Assembly: GCA_902706205.1 (NCBI GenBank)
Contig: CACSKA010000001.1
Coordinates: forward strand, 434,001-498,000
Reading direction: 5' to 3'
DNA from: Chryseobacterium sp. 18061
Lineage (GTDB): Bacteria; Pseudomonadota; Gammaproteobacteria; Enterobacterales; Enterobacteriaceae
DNA length: 64,000 bases
Part shown: positions 1 through 9,582 of the stretch, one piece after another
Layout: each line of letters opens with the position of its first letter
How positions within the stretch are numbered: the stretch's first letter is position 1
Notes under the pieces: generated by a model
Told to the model about the DNA's origin: nothing
Databases searched by the model: none
The model's input: the letters and a program-made list of their open reading frames with translations, nothing else
Translations under genes and position numbers: made by a program

Positions 1-1
1 C

Positions 2-169
2 CAGGATCTGCTGAAATATGTTGATGTTGGCGCGACTTACTACTTCAACAAAAACATGTCCACCTACGTTGATTACAAAATCAACCTGCTGGACGAAAAC
101 AACTTCACCCGTAACGCTGGCGTCTCTACCGATGACATCGTAGCTCTGGGTCTGGTTTACCAGTTCTAA
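2..169 (+). CDS. ompC: Outer membrane porin OmpC, C-terminal end (partial)
   Basis: Only the last 55 codons lie in the window; the 5' part is outside. The readable frame gives the final beta-strands of a trimeric general porin, including [20 protein letters not shown] and the terminal GLVYQF. The last residue is phenylalanine, the usual BAM recognition signal of outer-membrane beta-barrels. It matches the OmpC C-terminus closely, and apbE directly downstream is the K-12 neighbour of ompC. OmpC admits small hydrophilic solutes across the outer membrane. A terminator follows 17 bp after the stop. OmpF-type porins have similar ends, so the OmpC name rests on the context as well as the sequence. 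Confidence 0.93.
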   Translation, partial: QDLLKYVDVGATYYFNKNMSTYVDYKINLLDENNFTRNAGVSTDDIVALGLVYQF

Positions 170-185
170 TCGACTGCTAATCAGT

Positions 186-213
186 AAAAAGGGTCCTTTT
201 GGACCCTTTTTTT
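186..213 (+). terminator. Rho-independent terminator of ompC
   Basis: A 6-bp GGGTCC/GGACCC stem with a TTTT loop is flanked by an A-run on the left and a run of seven T on the right, just after the ompC stop. Confidence 0.9.
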
Positions 214-270
214 ATCCCTTGTTTAAGTTGATTGGTGTACCCTTGCGCGCAAACATGAGGGGCATTACGT

Positions 271-1326
271 ATGGATTTCACTTATTTCCGCGCGGCACTG
301 ATGGCCGTCGCTCTCGTTATTTCTGGCTGCGATAACAGCCCACCGACACCTACCGCGCAAAAAGCGCCAGCCACCGTCCTTGAAGGCAAGACGATGGGGA
401 CATTCTGGCGGGTCAGCGTCATCAATCTCGACAGTAGCAAAGCAGAAGCCCTACGCCAGAAGGTGCAAAGCCAGCTGGACGCCGACGATCAGTTGCTCTC
501 CACGTGGAAAAATGACTCCGCGCTGATGCGATTCAACCATTCCACCAGTACCGCACCGTGGCCGGTCAACGAAGCGATGGCAGATATCGTCACCGAATCA
601 CTGCGTATAGGCGCGAATACCCAGGGCGCCATGGACATTACTGTCGGGCCGCTGGTGAATCTGTGGGGCTTTGGCCCTGATAAACAGCCGGTGAAAACGC
701 CGGATCCGGCGCAAATTGACGCCGCAAAAGTGCGTACCGGTCTGAAACATCTAACGGTCATTAACCACTCCGGCAGCCAGTATTTACAAAAAGATATTCC
801 CGACTTGTATGTTGATCTCTCGACCGTAGGCGAAGGCTACGCCGCCGATCATTTGGCGCGCTTAATGGAACAAGAAGGCATTGCTCGCTACCTGGTATCC
901 GTGGGCGGCGCGCTGTCGAGCCGTGGTATGAATACCGAAGGGCTGCCGTGGCGCGTGGCGATTCAGAAACCGACGGATAAAGAAAATGCGGTGCAGGCAA
1001 TTGTTGATATCAACGGTCACGGCATCAGCACCTCGGGCAGCTATCGCAACTACTACGAGCTCGACGGCAAACGCATTTCCCATGTAATCGATCCGCAAAC
1101 GGGTGCACCTATACAGCATAAGCTGGTGTCGGTCACGGTGATTTCACCAACTGCGCTGGAAGCCGACGGCTGGGATACTGGGCTGATGGTGCTCGGTCCG
1201 GATAAAGCTAAAGAAGTGGTGCGCGAGCAAGGGCTGGCGGTTTACATGATCATCAAAGACGGCGACGGCTTCAAAACCTGGATGTCTCCTCAGTTCGAAA
1301 CCTTCCTGGTCAGCGGTAAAAATTAA
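271..1326 (+). CDS. apbE: FAD:protein FMN transferase, lipoprotein
   Basis: ApbE attaches FMN from FAD to threonine residues of periplasm-facing flavoproteins such as the NQR/RNF subunits, and needs Mg2+. The 351-residue length equals that of K-12 ApbE. The N-terminus is a lipoprotein signal with lipobox VISGC near residue 20, so the protein should be anchored in the inner membrane facing the periplasm. Family blocks are clear: GKTMGTFWRVSV, DLSTVGEGYAADHLA, STSGSYRNYY, HVIDPQTGAPI and ADGWDTGLMVLG. The start is preceded by GAGGGGC about 10 bp upstream. The gene sits between ompC and ada as in K-12. Its stop codon overlaps a probable Ada box of the next gene. Confidence 0.96.
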   Translation: MDFTYFRAALMAVALVISGCDNSPPTPTAQKAPATVLEGKTMGTFWRVSVINLDSSKAEALRQKVQSQLDADDQLLSTWKNDSALMRFNHSTSTAPWPVNEAMADIVTESLRIGANTQGAMDITVGPLVNLWGFGPDKQPVKTPDPAQIDAAKVRTGLKHLTVINHSGSQYLQKDIPDLYVDLSTVGEGYAADHLARLMEQEGIARYLVSVGGALSSRGMNTEGLPWRVAIQKPTDKENAVQAIVDINGHGISTSGSYRNYYELDGKRISHVIDPQTGAPIQHKLVSVTVISPTALEADGWDTGLMVLGPDKAKEVVREQGLAVYMIIKDGDGFKTWMSPQFETFLVSGKN

Positions 1327-1333
1327 AAAGCAA
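1321..1333 (+). promoter_or_regulatory. Probable Ada box upstream of ada
   Basis: The sequence AAT-N6-GCAA (box A AAT, box B GCAA) matches the established spacing for methylated Ada at the ada promoter, where K-12 has AATTAAAGCGCAA. Here it reads AATTAAAAAGCAA. Box A lies inside the last codons of apbE, about 70 bp before the ada start. The motif is short, so this rests on position and on its alignment with the K-12 site as I remember it. Confidence 0.55.
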
Positions 1334-1402
1334 GAATGGCGGTTTTTTTAGCTGCCTTCTGCGCCAGACTCAGGCTACCCTGAATAGAGAGCCGGAGACT
1401 GT

Positions 1403-2464
1403 ATGAAACGTAATGCTGCTATTAATGATGAGGCCCGCTGGCAGGCGGTCCTCGACAGAGATTTGGCCGCCGATGGTCAGTTTGTTTTTGCGGTACTGAC
1501 CACTGGGATCTACTGCCGCCCGTCTTGCCGCGCGCGCCACGCCCTACGCCAAAACGTCCATTTCTACCCGAATGTCAGCGCCGCCGAGGCCGCTGGTTTT
1601 CGGGCCTGCAAACGCTGCCAGCCTGATAAAGCTGACCCTCAACAACAGCGAATAGATAAAGTCGCCCAGGCGTGTCGATTGCTGGAGCAAGAGCGCACTC
1701 TGACGCTCGACGAACTGGCGCGGGAAGTCGCCGTCAGTCCGTATCATTTCCATCGGCTGTTCAAATCCGTGACTGGTATGACGCCCCGCGCCTGGCAGCA
1801 GGCCTGGCGGGCGAAGATGTTGCGTGATGCGCTGAAAGAAAGCCCAACCGTCACCGAGGCGGTACTGGCCGCCGGTTTTCCTGGCAGCAGCAGTTTCTAT
1901 CGTCATGCCGATAACACGCTCGGCATGACGGCGCGCCAGTTTCGTCGCGGTGGCGATGACCTGCGAGTGCGTTACACGCTGCAGCCGTGCCTGCTCGGGC
2001 GTTGTCTGGTGGCGGCCAGTACTCGCGGTATTTGCGCCGTTTTGCCCGGAGATAATGATGAAATGCTGATTGCCGAACTTGAGCTGATGTTTCCCCATGC
2101 CCAGCGGGAAGAAGCCGACGACGGATTCCGTCAACAGGTCGCGCAGGTCATTGCTTTGTTAGATGGGCAGCGGGCGACGGTTTCGCTGCCGCTGGATATT
2201 CGCGGGACGGCGTTTCAGCAGTCGGTCTGGCAAGCGCTGCGTGATATTCCGGCAGGTGAAACCCGCAGCTATCAGCAGGTGGCAGACAGCATCGGCAAGC
2301 CGAAGGCGGTGCGCGCCGTGGCGAATGCCTGCGCGGCAAATAAACTGGCGCTGATCGTGCCTTGTCATCGTGTGGTGCGACAGAGCGGGGCGCTGTCTGG
2401 TTATCGTTGGGGCGAGGCGCGAAAAGTGGCATTACTGCGGCGCGAAGCCGGACAGGAGAGATAA
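1403..2464 (+). CDS. ada: Bifunctional DNA methyl-repair protein and transcriptional activator Ada
   Basis: Ada removes methyl groups from phosphotriesters (N-terminal domain) and from O6-methylguanine/O4-methylthymine (C-terminal domain); once methylated on its N-terminal Cys it activates the adaptive-response genes. The protein has 353 residues against 354 in K-12. The zinc cluster Cys38, Cys42, Cys69, Cys72 is intact (GIYCRPSC, ACKRC), with Cys38 the phosphotriester acceptor. An AraC-type HTH follows (about 85-180), then the methyltransferase domain with the PCHRVV active site. GGAGA lies before the ATG. The stop is 2 bp before alkB, so the two form one operon, as in K-12. Confidence 0.97.
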   Translation: MKRNAAINDEARWQAVLDRDLAADGQFVFAVLTTGIYCRPSCRARHALRQNVHFYPNVSAAEAAGFRACKRCQPDKADPQQQRIDKVAQACRLLEQERTLTLDELAREVAVSPYHFHRLFKSVTGMTPRAWQQAWRAKMLRDALKESPTVTEAVLAAGFPGSSSFYRHADNTLGMTARQFRRGGDDLRVRYTLQPCLLGRCLVAASTRGICAVLPGDNDEMLIAELELMFPHAQREEADDGFRQQVAQVIALLDGQRATVSLPLDIRGTAFQQSVWQALRDIPAGETRSYQQVADSIGKPKAVRAVANACAANKLALIVPCHRVVRQSGALSGYRWGEARKVALLRREAGQER

Positions 2465-2466
2465 CG

Positions 2467-3105
2467 ATGCTGGACTTGTTCGCCGATACTCCGCCGTGGC
2501 AGGAGCCACTCGCGCCAGGGGCGGTCATCTTACGTCGCCGCGCGCTGGCCAATGCTGAACTACTGCTCGACCAGGTCAATCAGGTGGCGACACGGTCTCC
2601 CTTCCGGCAAATGGTCACGCCCGGCGGCTACACCATGTCTGTGGCGATGACCAACTGCGGGCACGTCGGCTGGACGACAAATCAGCACGGTTATCTGTAT
2701 GCCAGCGTCGATCCGCTAACTGGGCAACGTTGGCCCGCCATGCCCGCGGCTTTTTTAGCGCTGGCCCAGGCATGTGCGCATGAAGCGGGCTATGCCGATT
2801 TTCAGCCGGATGCCTGCCTTATCAACCGATATTCGCCGGGGGCTAAGCTCTCGTTGCATCAGGATAAAGATGAAAAGGACCAGCGCGCGCCGATTGTTTC
2901 TGTCTCGCTGGGCTTGCCGGCGGTATTTCAGTTTGGCGGTCTGAAGCGCAACGATCCCTTGCAGCGCGTACTGCTGGAACACGGTGATGTAGTGGTGTGG
3001 GGCGGAGAGTCGAGGATGTTTTATCATGGCATTCAGCCTCTTAAAGAGGATGACCATCCGGCAACCGGCGCGTTCCGTTTCAATCTCACTTTCCGTCATA
3101 CCTGA
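2467..3105 (+). CDS. alkB: Alpha-ketoglutarate-dependent DNA dealkylase AlkB
   Basis: AlkB oxidatively removes methyl groups from 1-methyladenine and 3-methylcytosine, using Fe(II), O2 and 2-oxoglutarate. From this start the protein has 212 residues (K-12: 216) and keeps the iron ligands in K-12 numbering: His131 and Asp133 in LHQDKDE, and His187 in YHGIQPL. Arg204 and Arg210, which bind 2-oxoglutarate, are also present near the end. The open frame extends upstream, but the chosen ATG follows the ada stop at once, has an AGGAGAG ribosome site, and gives the conserved MLDLFAD start. It is co-transcribed with ada and completes the adaptive response. Confidence 0.97.
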   Translation: MLDLFADTPPWQEPLAPGAVILRRRALANAELLLDQVNQVATRSPFRQMVTPGGYTMSVAMTNCGHVGWTTNQHGYLYASVDPLTGQRWPAMPAAFLALAQACAHEAGYADFQPDACLINRYSPGAKLSLHQDKDEKDQRAPIVSVSLGLPAVFQFGGLKRNDPLQRVLLEHGDVVVWGGESRMFYHGIQPLKEDDHPATGAFRFNLTFRHT

Positions 3106-3191
3106 AACAGCAATAAAAATAAGAATTATTCTTGATGTAGGGCGCGAGCCGTTTAAACTGCTGGCTGTTTTGGTCGTCCGGAATTGTTTTT

Positions 3192-4835
3192 ATGCAGCTT
3201 CTTCTTCTGGTCTGGCGGCAGTACCGCTGGCCTTTCATCGCCGTCATGGCGTTGAGCCTGCTGAGCGCCGCGCTCGGTATTGGCCTGATTGCGTTTATTA
3301 ACCTGCGCCTGATCGAAAGCGTCGATGCGTCGCTGGCGGTGCTTCCGGAATTTCTCGGCCTGCTCGCGCTGTTAATGGTCGTCACGCTCGGTTCGCAGCT
3401 GGCGTTGACTGTGCTCGGACACCACTTCGTCTATCGCCTGCGCAGTGAATTCATCAAACGTATTCTCGACACCCAAATTGAGCGGGTCGAAAAGCTGGGA
3501 AGCGCAGCGCTCCTCGCTGGGCTGACCAGCGATGTTCGTGCCATTACCATTGCCTTCGTGCGTTTACCGGAACTGGTGCAGGGTATCATTCTAACCTTTG
3601 GTTCGGCGGCATATCTCTTCTTCCTGTCCGGTAAAATGCTGGTGATTACCGCGTTGTGGGTGGCGTTGACCATCTGGGGCGGATTTGTACTGGTGGCGCG
3701 AGTGTACAAGCATATGGCGACCCTACGCGAAACGGAAGACAAGCTGTACCACGATTATCAGACCGTGCTGGAAGGGCGCAAAGAGCTGACCCTCAACCGT
3801 GAGCGTGCGGAGCACATCTTTAATACCCTGTATATTCCAGACGCCAAAGAGTATCGCCACCACATCATTCGGGCCGATACCTTCCACTTAAGCGCGGTGA
3901 ACTGGTCGAATATCATGATGCTTGGGGCGATTGGCCTGGTGTTCTGGATGGCGAACAGCCTCGGTTGGGCGGACACCAACGTGGCGGCGACCTATTCACT
4001 GACGCTGCTATTCCTGCGCACGCCGCTGCTTTCCGCCGTCGGCGCGCTGCCGACGCTGCTCAGCGCCCAGGTGGCTTTTAAAAAGCTGAACACTTTTTCT
4101 CTGGCACCGTATCGCATCGAGTTTCCAAAACCGGAAGCCCATCCGAACTGGCAAACGCTGGAACTGCGTGACGTGGAATTCCATTATCAGGACAACACCT
4201 TTGCCGTCGGGCCGATTAATCTGACGCTGAATCGCGGGGAACTGGTGTTTCTGATTGGCGGCAACGGTAGCGGGAAATCGACGCTGGCGATGCTGCTCAC
4301 CGGGCTTTATCAACCGGTTTCCGGAAAGATCCTGCTCGACGGTCAGCCGCTGGCGGTGGATAAACCGGAAGATTATCGCAAGCTATTCTCGGCGGTGTTT
4401 ACCGACGTGTGGCTGTTCGATCAGCTGCTCGGCCCGGAAGGGCATCAGGCGAATCAGGCGCTGATCGACAAGTGGCTCGAACAGCTGAAAATGGGCCACA
4501 AGCTGAAGCTTGAGAACGGTAAAATTCTCGACCTGAAACTCTCCAAAGGGCAGAAAAAGCGCGTCGCGCTGTTGCTGGCACTGGCCGAAGAACGTGACAT
4601 CATTTTACTGGATGAATGGGCCGCCGATCAGGACCCGCATTTCCGCCGCGAGTTTTATCAGGTTTTGCTGCCGCTAATGCAAGAGATGGGTAAAACCGTG
4701 TTTGCTATCAGCCATGACGATCACTACTTCATTCACGCCGATCGCCTGCTGGAAATGCGCAATGGCAAACTCAGCGAGCTGACCGGGGAAGAGCGCGATG
4801 CCGCTTCCCGGGACGCTGTCGCACGTACCGCCTAA
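3192..4835 (+). CDS. yojI: ABC exporter YojI (microcin J25 efflux type)
   Basis: This is a fused half-transporter of 547 residues, the same length as K-12 YojI, which with TolC exports microcin J25 and has been implicated in L-cysteine export. About six transmembrane segments fill residues 1-310, followed by an ABC domain with Walker [10 protein letters not shown], a variant signature LSKGQKKR and Walker B IILLDEW. The loop sequence [10 protein letters not shown] is typical of the cyclic-peptide exporter (SyrD/PvdE-like) family. It starts 86 bp after alkB and ends just before a strong hairpin, so it may have its own promoter or be read through from ada-alkB. Confidence 0.93.
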   Translation: MQLLLLVWRQYRWPFIAVMALSLLSAALGIGLIAFINLRLIESVDASLAVLPEFLGLLALLMVVTLGSQLALTVLGHHFVYRLRSEFIKRILDTQIERVEKLGSAALLAGLTSDVRAITIAFVRLPELVQGIILTFGSAAYLFFLSGKMLVITALWVALTIWGGFVLVARVYKHMATLRETEDKLYHDYQTVLEGRKELTLNRERAEHIFNTLYIPDAKEYRHHIIRADTFHLSAVNWSNIMMLGAIGLVFWMANSLGWADTNVAATYSLTLLFLRTPLLSAVGALPTLLSAQVAFKKLNTFSLAPYRIEFPKPEAHPNWQTLELRDVEFHYQDNTFAVGPINLTLNRGELVFLIGGNGSGKSTLAMLLTGLYQPVSGKILLDGQPLAVDKPEDYRKLFSAVFTDVWLFDQLLGPEGHQANQALIDKWLEQLKMGHKLKLENGKILDLKLSKGQKKRVALLLALAEERDIILLDEWAADQDPHFRREFYQVLLPLMQEMGKTVFAISHDDHYFIHADRLLEMRNGKLSELTGEERDAASRDAVARTA

Positions 4836-4840
4836 TCTTT

Positions 4841-4865
4841 CACGCCCCTTTTCACGGGGCGTTTG
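4841..4865 (+). terminator. Terminator after yojI
   Basis: A 7-bp ACGCCCC/GGGGCGT stem with a 7-nt loop is followed by a short T-rich tract. It lies 6 bp after the yojI stop. Confidence 0.75.
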
Positions 4866-4967
4866 CCTACTTTTCCCGCATCTCAGTCACGAGTTTATTA
4901 TTTTTTACTTTCACTCGCGCTATGCTTAGAGGCTGGAAAACTGCCCCCGCTCAAGGATTGCCAACCG

Positions 4968-6404
4968 ATGTCCGTGTTTCATAAAAACAGCGCCCGACTG
5001 CGTGACCAGGAACGTGCCCGCCTTATCTGGCTGCTGACCACCGATAAAGCCATTACATCCGCGCTGACCAACAAACTGACGCTGGCTGAACAATATGATG
5101 AAGGGCAACTGGCAGATGATATTGCCGAAGTGGGCGCGCTGGTGGCGCACCTGCCTGCGCCCGATCTGGCGGATACGCTGGAGGCGCTGCCTTCCGATGA
5201 ACGTCATGCGCTTTGGGGCCTGGTGGAAGACAGCAAGCGCGGTAACGTGCTGCTCGAAGCGTCCGAAGGCGTGTATGAAGATCTGATTGAAGGGATGAGC
5301 GACAAGGCGTTGCTTGATGCGCTGGAAACCCTCGATATCGATGAAAAAATCTATCTGGTTCAGCATCTTCCGCGCAATCTGACCGGTCGTCTGTTGGCGA
5401 CGCTTGCACCTGCCGAACGTGACCGCGTGCGTCAGGTGATGAATTACGCCCACGACAGCGTGGGTGCAATCATGGAGTTCGAGGTGATCACCATTCGCCC
5501 GGACGTCACGCTGGGCGCGGTGCAGCGTTACTTGCGCCGGTTGGGAAAAATGCCGGAGAACACCGACAAACTGTTTGTTACCTCGCGTGATAAAACGCTG
5601 CTTGGCGAACTGGAGCTGCAAACCATTTTGCTCAATCCGGCGCAGCGCCGGGTTAACGACGTGATGGAAGCGGAGCCCGTCACCTTCCATCCAGAAGAAG
5701 ATGCCGAAAAAGTTGCGCGTACCTTTGAACGTGATGACTTGCTGAGTGCCGCCGTGATAGACGCCGAAGGCAAACTGCTCGGGCGTCTGACCATCGATGA
5801 AATTGTTGACGTGGTATATGAAGAAACCGACAACGATATTCGCCAGATGAGCGGTCTGAGTAACGACCAGGACGTATTCGCCCCGGTCAGCAAAGCGGTG
5901 AAAACGCGCTGGGCGTGGCTGGCAGTCAATCTCTGTACCGCGTTTATCGCCTCAAGGGTGATTGATAGCTTCGAACACACCATTTCCCAGCTGGTGGCGC
6001 TGGCCTCGCTGATGCCCATCGTGGCAGGGATCGGTGGCAACACCGGCAACCAGACCATCACCATGATCGTTCGTGCGTTGGCGCTCCAGCATATTCAGCC
6101 GGGTAACTTTTCGTTCCTGATCCTGCGAGAAATGGGCGTGGCACTGATTAACGGCCTGGTGTGGGGCGGCATAATGGGCGGAGTGACGTGGTGGCTGTAT
6201 GATGATCCGCAGCTTGGCGGCGTGATGATGTTGGCGATGGTGCTCAACCTGCTGGTGGCGTCGTTGATGGGGGTACTGATCCCGATGATTATGACCAAGT
6301 TTGGCCGCGATCCGGCAGTTGGCTCCAGTGTCATGATCACCGCGATCACCGACACTGGCGGCTTTTTTATTTTTCTGGGGCTGGCGACGGTGTTTCTGCT
6401 TTAG
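4968..6404 (+). CDS. mgtE: MgtE-family magnesium transporter
   Basis: MgtE channels take up Mg2+ (and sometimes Co2+) and are gated by their cytosolic domains. The 478-residue protein has an MgtE_N superhelix (about 30-130), a CBS pair (about 135-255) and about five membrane helices (about 275-478). The pore region GIGGNTGNQTITMIVRALAL and the final helices with AITDTGGFFIFLGLA are diagnostic. The longer open frame to 4863 was not used: this ATG has AAGGA 11 bp upstream and gives the normal MgtE length. K-12 has no mgtE here, so this is an extra gene relative to that backbone. Its 3' end overlaps the convergent SulP gene by 38 bp. Confidence 0.9.
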   Translation: MSVFHKNSARLRDQERARLIWLLTTDKAITSALTNKLTLAEQYDEGQLADDIAEVGALVAHLPAPDLADTLEALPSDERHALWGLVEDSKRGNVLLEASEGVYEDLIEGMSDKALLDALETLDIDEKIYLVQHLPRNLTGRLLATLAPAERDRVRQVMNYAHDSVGAIMEFEVITIRPDVTLGAVQRYLRRLGKMPENTDKLFVTSRDKTLLGELELQTILLNPAQRRVNDVMEAEPVTFHPEEDAEKVARTFERDDLLSAAVIDAEGKLLGRLTIDEIVDVVYEETDNDIRQMSGLSNDQDVFAPVSKAVKTRWAWLAVNLCTAFIASRVIDSFEHTISQLVALASLMPIVAGIGGNTGNQTITMIVRALALQHIQPGNFSFLILREMGVALINGLVWGGIMGGVTWWLYDDPQLGGVMMLAMVLNLLVASLMGVLIPMIMTKFGRDPAVGSSVMITAITDTGGFFIFLGLATVFLL

Positions 6405-7614
6405 CCGCGTGATGTCGGCGGATACGCTTCGGAATCAACGCCAGTGCCACAATCCCGGCCAGTACACCAATAGCCAGATTGCCGGTGCTGACGGTCGCCG
6501 CGACGGTGACCAGCATCACCAGTGTTACCGACCACGGCGTTTGCTTCAGGGTGGCTGGCTGAATGCTGTGCCAGCTAAAGGTTTTGAACGCCACAATCGC
6601 CATGATCCCGGCGAGCACCGCCATGGGGATTTTCGCCATCACGTTGCTCAGCCCGGTTACCAGTAACAGCAATACCAGGCCTGCGACAACGGTAGACAAG
6701 CGGCTGCGGCCTTTGCCCATTTCCACGTTTACGATGGTCTGACCGATCATCGCGCACCCGGCAATCCCGCCGAAAAAGCCTGCCATGATATTGGCGATAC
6801 CCAGCCCGGCGCTTTCACGCGCTTTGTTCGACGGCGTGGCGGTTAAGTCATCGACCAGTTTTGCGGTCAGCAGCGATTCCATCAGCCCGACAAAGGCGAT
6901 GCTCAACGCGCAGGGCCAGATTATCTGTAATGTGTGCAGATTAAACGGCACCAGCAGCTGGGTCAGCCCAGGCAAACCACCTGACATCGAGCCTTCATCA
7001 CCGACGGTCGGCAGAATCTGGCCGCTATAGACGGTGTACAGCGTCAGAATAACGATAGCGATCAGCGGCGAAGGTACGCTTTTAATCACTCGCGGCGCCC
7101 ACAGCACAATCAACAGCGTAGCGGCAAACAGCGTCAGAATCAGCGGTTCTTTGCTCCAAAAATGCGGCACCTGGGCAAAGAAAATAAGAATACCGAGCGC
7201 ATTTACAAAGCCAGTCATCACCGCCTGCGGGATGAATCGCATCAGCCTCGCCATACCGAACACGCCAAAAGCAATCTGAATCACGCCAGCCATCACCACT
7301 GCAGGCAGGATGTACGCCACGCCGTGCTGGTGCACCATCGGGCCGATGACCAGCGCCACTGAACCTGCCGCCGCCGTGACCATCGCAGGACGTCCGCCGA
7401 GGAACGACATGGCCAGACACAGGACGACCGATGCAATTAGGCTTACTTTCGGATCAACGCCTGCAATCACCGAAAATGAAATCACTTCAGGAATAAGCGC
7501 CAAGGCAGTGATCACCCCGGCCAGCGACTCGCGCAGCAGCAGGGGAGGAGAGCGCACGATTGTAAAGAGCGCATTTTGTTCAGTAGTCGTTGACGATGAA
7601 GAGGTATCAGGCAT
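6367..7614 (-). CDS. SulP-type anion permease lacking the STAS domain
   Basis: This integral membrane protein of 415 residues has about 10-12 hydrophobic helices. Family landmarks include SLAGVITALALIPEVISFS near the N-terminus, GMARLMRFIPQAVMTGFVNA, and the central FVGLMESLLTAKLVDD. SulP proteins carry sulfate, bicarbonate or dicarboxylates. Typical bacterial members such as DauA have about 550 residues with a cytosolic C-terminal STAS domain; here the protein stops after the last helix with a short basic tail (RIRRHHAAK), so STAS is missing. Several proteobacterial SulP homologues are naturally this short, so it is probably a native subtype and not a truncation. The substrate cannot be told from sequence. 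Confidence 0.85.
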   Translation of the reverse strand: MPDTSSSSTTTEQNALFTIVRSPPLLLRESLAGVITALALIPEVISFSVIAGVDPKVSLIASVVLCLAMSFLGGRPAMVTAAAGSVALVIGPMVHQHGVAYILPAVVMAGVIQIAFGVFGMARLMRFIPQAVMTGFVNALGILIFFAQVPHFWSKEPLILTLFAATLLIVLWAPRVIKSVPSPLIAIVILTLYTVYSGQILPTVGDEGSMSGGLPGLTQLLVPFNLHTLQIIWPCALSIAFVGLMESLLTAKLVDDLTATPSNKARESAGLGIANIMAGFFGGIAGCAMIGQTIVNVEMGKGRSRLSTVVAGLVLLLLVTGLSNVMAKIPMAVLAGIMAIVAFKTFSWHSIQPATLKQTPWSVTLVMLVTVAATVSTGNLAIGVLAGIVALALIPKRIRRHHAAKAETPSPAPEK

Positions 7615-7889
7615 AGAGAAATTAAGGTTATGGATGACCGGTTAACCATAAAGCACGATACGTGCTGTATGTCACAAAACGGGCGATATTACCGCGTTGC
7701 GTCACATTTCGCCAGTACAAATACTCATCCGTGTGACACATTTATTAAACATTTTTATAACAGTTATCAAAACAGAACTTAAAGATTAAACAATATTTAA
7801 ATATTTAACCGTCAGTGCTAACGTGGATTTCCCCGAATCGTTTCACCTGCGCTAAAACAAAAAACGCGAGTACAGTAAGGCTCATTACG

Positions 7890-9542
7890 ATGACTAAAAA
7901 GATGGCCGTACGCAGCTCACAGGCGGTTGGTTTAGATGCCGAACCTCTGGCAGACCAGACCCACGCCCGTACCGAGCATGAGACGGATGTGTTATTGATT
8001 GGCGGTGGCATCATGAGCGCCACGCTGGGAACCTGGCTTCAGGAACTGGAGCCGGATTGGTCCATTACCATGGTTGAACGTATGGAAAGCGTCGCCGAGG
8101 AGAGCTCTAACGGCTGGAATAATGCTGGTACCGGCCATGCCGCTCTGATGGAACTGAACTACACGCCGCAAAAAGCGGATGGTACTGTCAGCATCGACAA
8201 AGCCATCGAGATTAACGAAGCCTTTCAGATCTCGCGCCAGTTCTGGGCGCACCAAGTGACACGCGGCGTTTTGCAACAGCCGAAGACCTTCATTAATACC
8301 GTACCGCACATGAGCTTTGTGTGGGGCGAAGATAACGTTAACTTCCTCCGTGCTCGTTATGCAGCACTTCAGCAGAACTCCCTGTTCCAGGGAATGCGTT
8401 ATTCCGAAGATACCGATCAGATTAAGAAGTGGGCTCCGCTGGTGATGGAAGGGCGCGACCCGCAGCAGAAGGTTGCCGCGACGCGGACTGAAGTCGGCAC
8501 CGATGTGAACTACGGTGAAATCACCCGCCAGTTGATTGCCGGCCTGCGCCGTCATGACAATTTCTCGTTGCAGCTCAACACCGTGGTGCGCCGTTTTAAA
8601 CGCAACGCGGATAATAGCTGGATGGTCACCGTTTCTGATGCCAACAACGCTAAAGTTCGTCGTACCATACGGGCGAAATTTATCTTTATCGGCGCTGGCG
8701 GGGCGGCACTCAAACTGCTGCAACAGACCGGCATTCCACAGGCAAAAGAGTACGCGGGCTTCCCGGTCGGTGGCCAGTTCCTGGTGTGCGAAAACCCGGA
8801 GGTGGTGAATCATCATCTGGCGAAAGTGTATGGTCAGGCCTCCGTGGGCGCGCCGCCAATGTCGGTTCCGCACATTGACACCCGCATCATCGATGGTAAG
8901 CGCGCGGTGCTGTTTGGGCCGTTCGCGACGTTTTCGACCAGGTTCCTGAAAAACGGTTCGCTGTGGGATTTGCTCGGCTCGACCAACAAATCAAACATTA
9001 TGCCGATGATTAACGTCGGGCTGGATAACTTCAGTTTGGTGAAGTATCTGGTCGGACAGGTGATGCAGAATGATAAAGACCGTCTGGCTGCGCTGCAGGA
9101 ATACTATCCGTTAGCGAAGAAAAGCGACTGGCGGTTGTGGCAGGCGGGTCAGCGCGTGCAAATCATCAAACGCGACGAGGACAAAGGCGGCGTGTTGCGC
9201 CTGGGTACCGAAGTGGTGAGCGACGAGCACGGCACCGTGGCGGCACTGCTGGGTGCGTCACCTGGCGCATCGACGGCGGCACCGATCATGCTGCATTTGA
9301 TGGCGCAGGTATTCAAAGAGAAAGTGAATTCGCCTGCATGGCAGGAAAAACTGCGTTCGGTAGTGCCAACTTACGGCAGCAGTCTGAGCGGGGATCCGCA
9401 GGCCATTCAGCAGACGCTAGCGCACACCAGCGAAGTGCTTGGCCTGCGTTATGATGCCGACACGCCGGTTGATCCGGTGCCTCAGGCGCAGTTCACGCCT
9501 TCGTTAGTAGAGCTTCAACCGGTGGCGGATATCGCCCTGTAG
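7890..9542 (+). CDS. mqo: Malate:quinone oxidoreductase
   Basis: Mqo is the FAD-dependent peripheral membrane enzyme that oxidises L-malate to oxaloacetate and passes electrons to quinone. The 550-residue protein (K-12: 548) shows the dinucleotide fold [18 protein letters not shown] near residue 34 and the conserved [34 protein letters not shown] and terminal VADIAL. The start chosen has AAGG 9 bp upstream and aligns with the K-12 N-terminus; the upstream extension in frame has no family support. The first 30 residues are polar, whereas the K-12 protein has a hydrophobic signal-like stretch there. It is convergent with eco across a shared terminator. Confidence 0.96.
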   Translation: MTKKMAVRSSQAVGLDAEPLADQTHARTEHETDVLLIGGGIMSATLGTWLQELEPDWSITMVERMESVAEESSNGWNNAGTGHAALMELNYTPQKADGTVSIDKAIEINEAFQISRQFWAHQVTRGVLQQPKTFINTVPHMSFVWGEDNVNFLRARYAALQQNSLFQGMRYSEDTDQIKKWAPLVMEGRDPQQKVAATRTEVGTDVNYGEITRQLIAGLRRHDNFSLQLNTVVRRFKRNADNSWMVTVSDANNAKVRRTIRAKFIFIGAGGAALKLLQQTGIPQAKEYAGFPVGGQFLVCENPEVVNHHLAKVYGQASVGAPPMSVPHIDTRIIDGKRAVLFGPFATFSTRFLKNGSLWDLLGSTNKSNIMPMINVGLDNFSLVKYLVGQVMQNDKDRLAALQEYYPLAKKSDWRLWQAGQRVQIIKRDEDKGGVLRLGTEVVSDEHGTVAALLGASPGASTAAPIMLHLMAQVFKEKVNSPAWQEKLRSVVPTYGSSLSGDPQAIQQTLAHTSEVLGLRYDADTPVDPVPQAQFTPSLVELQPVADIAL

Positions 9543-9543
9543 T

Positions 9544-9574
9544 AAAAAAGCCCCGAATTACCGGGGCTTTTTTA
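9544..9574. terminator. Bidirectional terminator between mqo and eco
   Basis: AAAAAAGCCCCG and CGGGGCTTTTTT pair around a short AT-rich loop; A-runs on one side and T-runs on the other let it serve both convergent genes. Confidence 0.9.
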
Positions 9575-9582
9575 ACGCTGAA

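Noticed and set aside
4926..5690. 254-codon minus-strand frame inside the mgtE-like gene
   Set aside because: Antisense shadow; composition is typical of reverse frames of GC-biased genes and no domain is recognisable.
7992..8873. 293-codon minus-strand frame opposite mqo
   Set aside because: Shadow of the highly conserved mqo gene.
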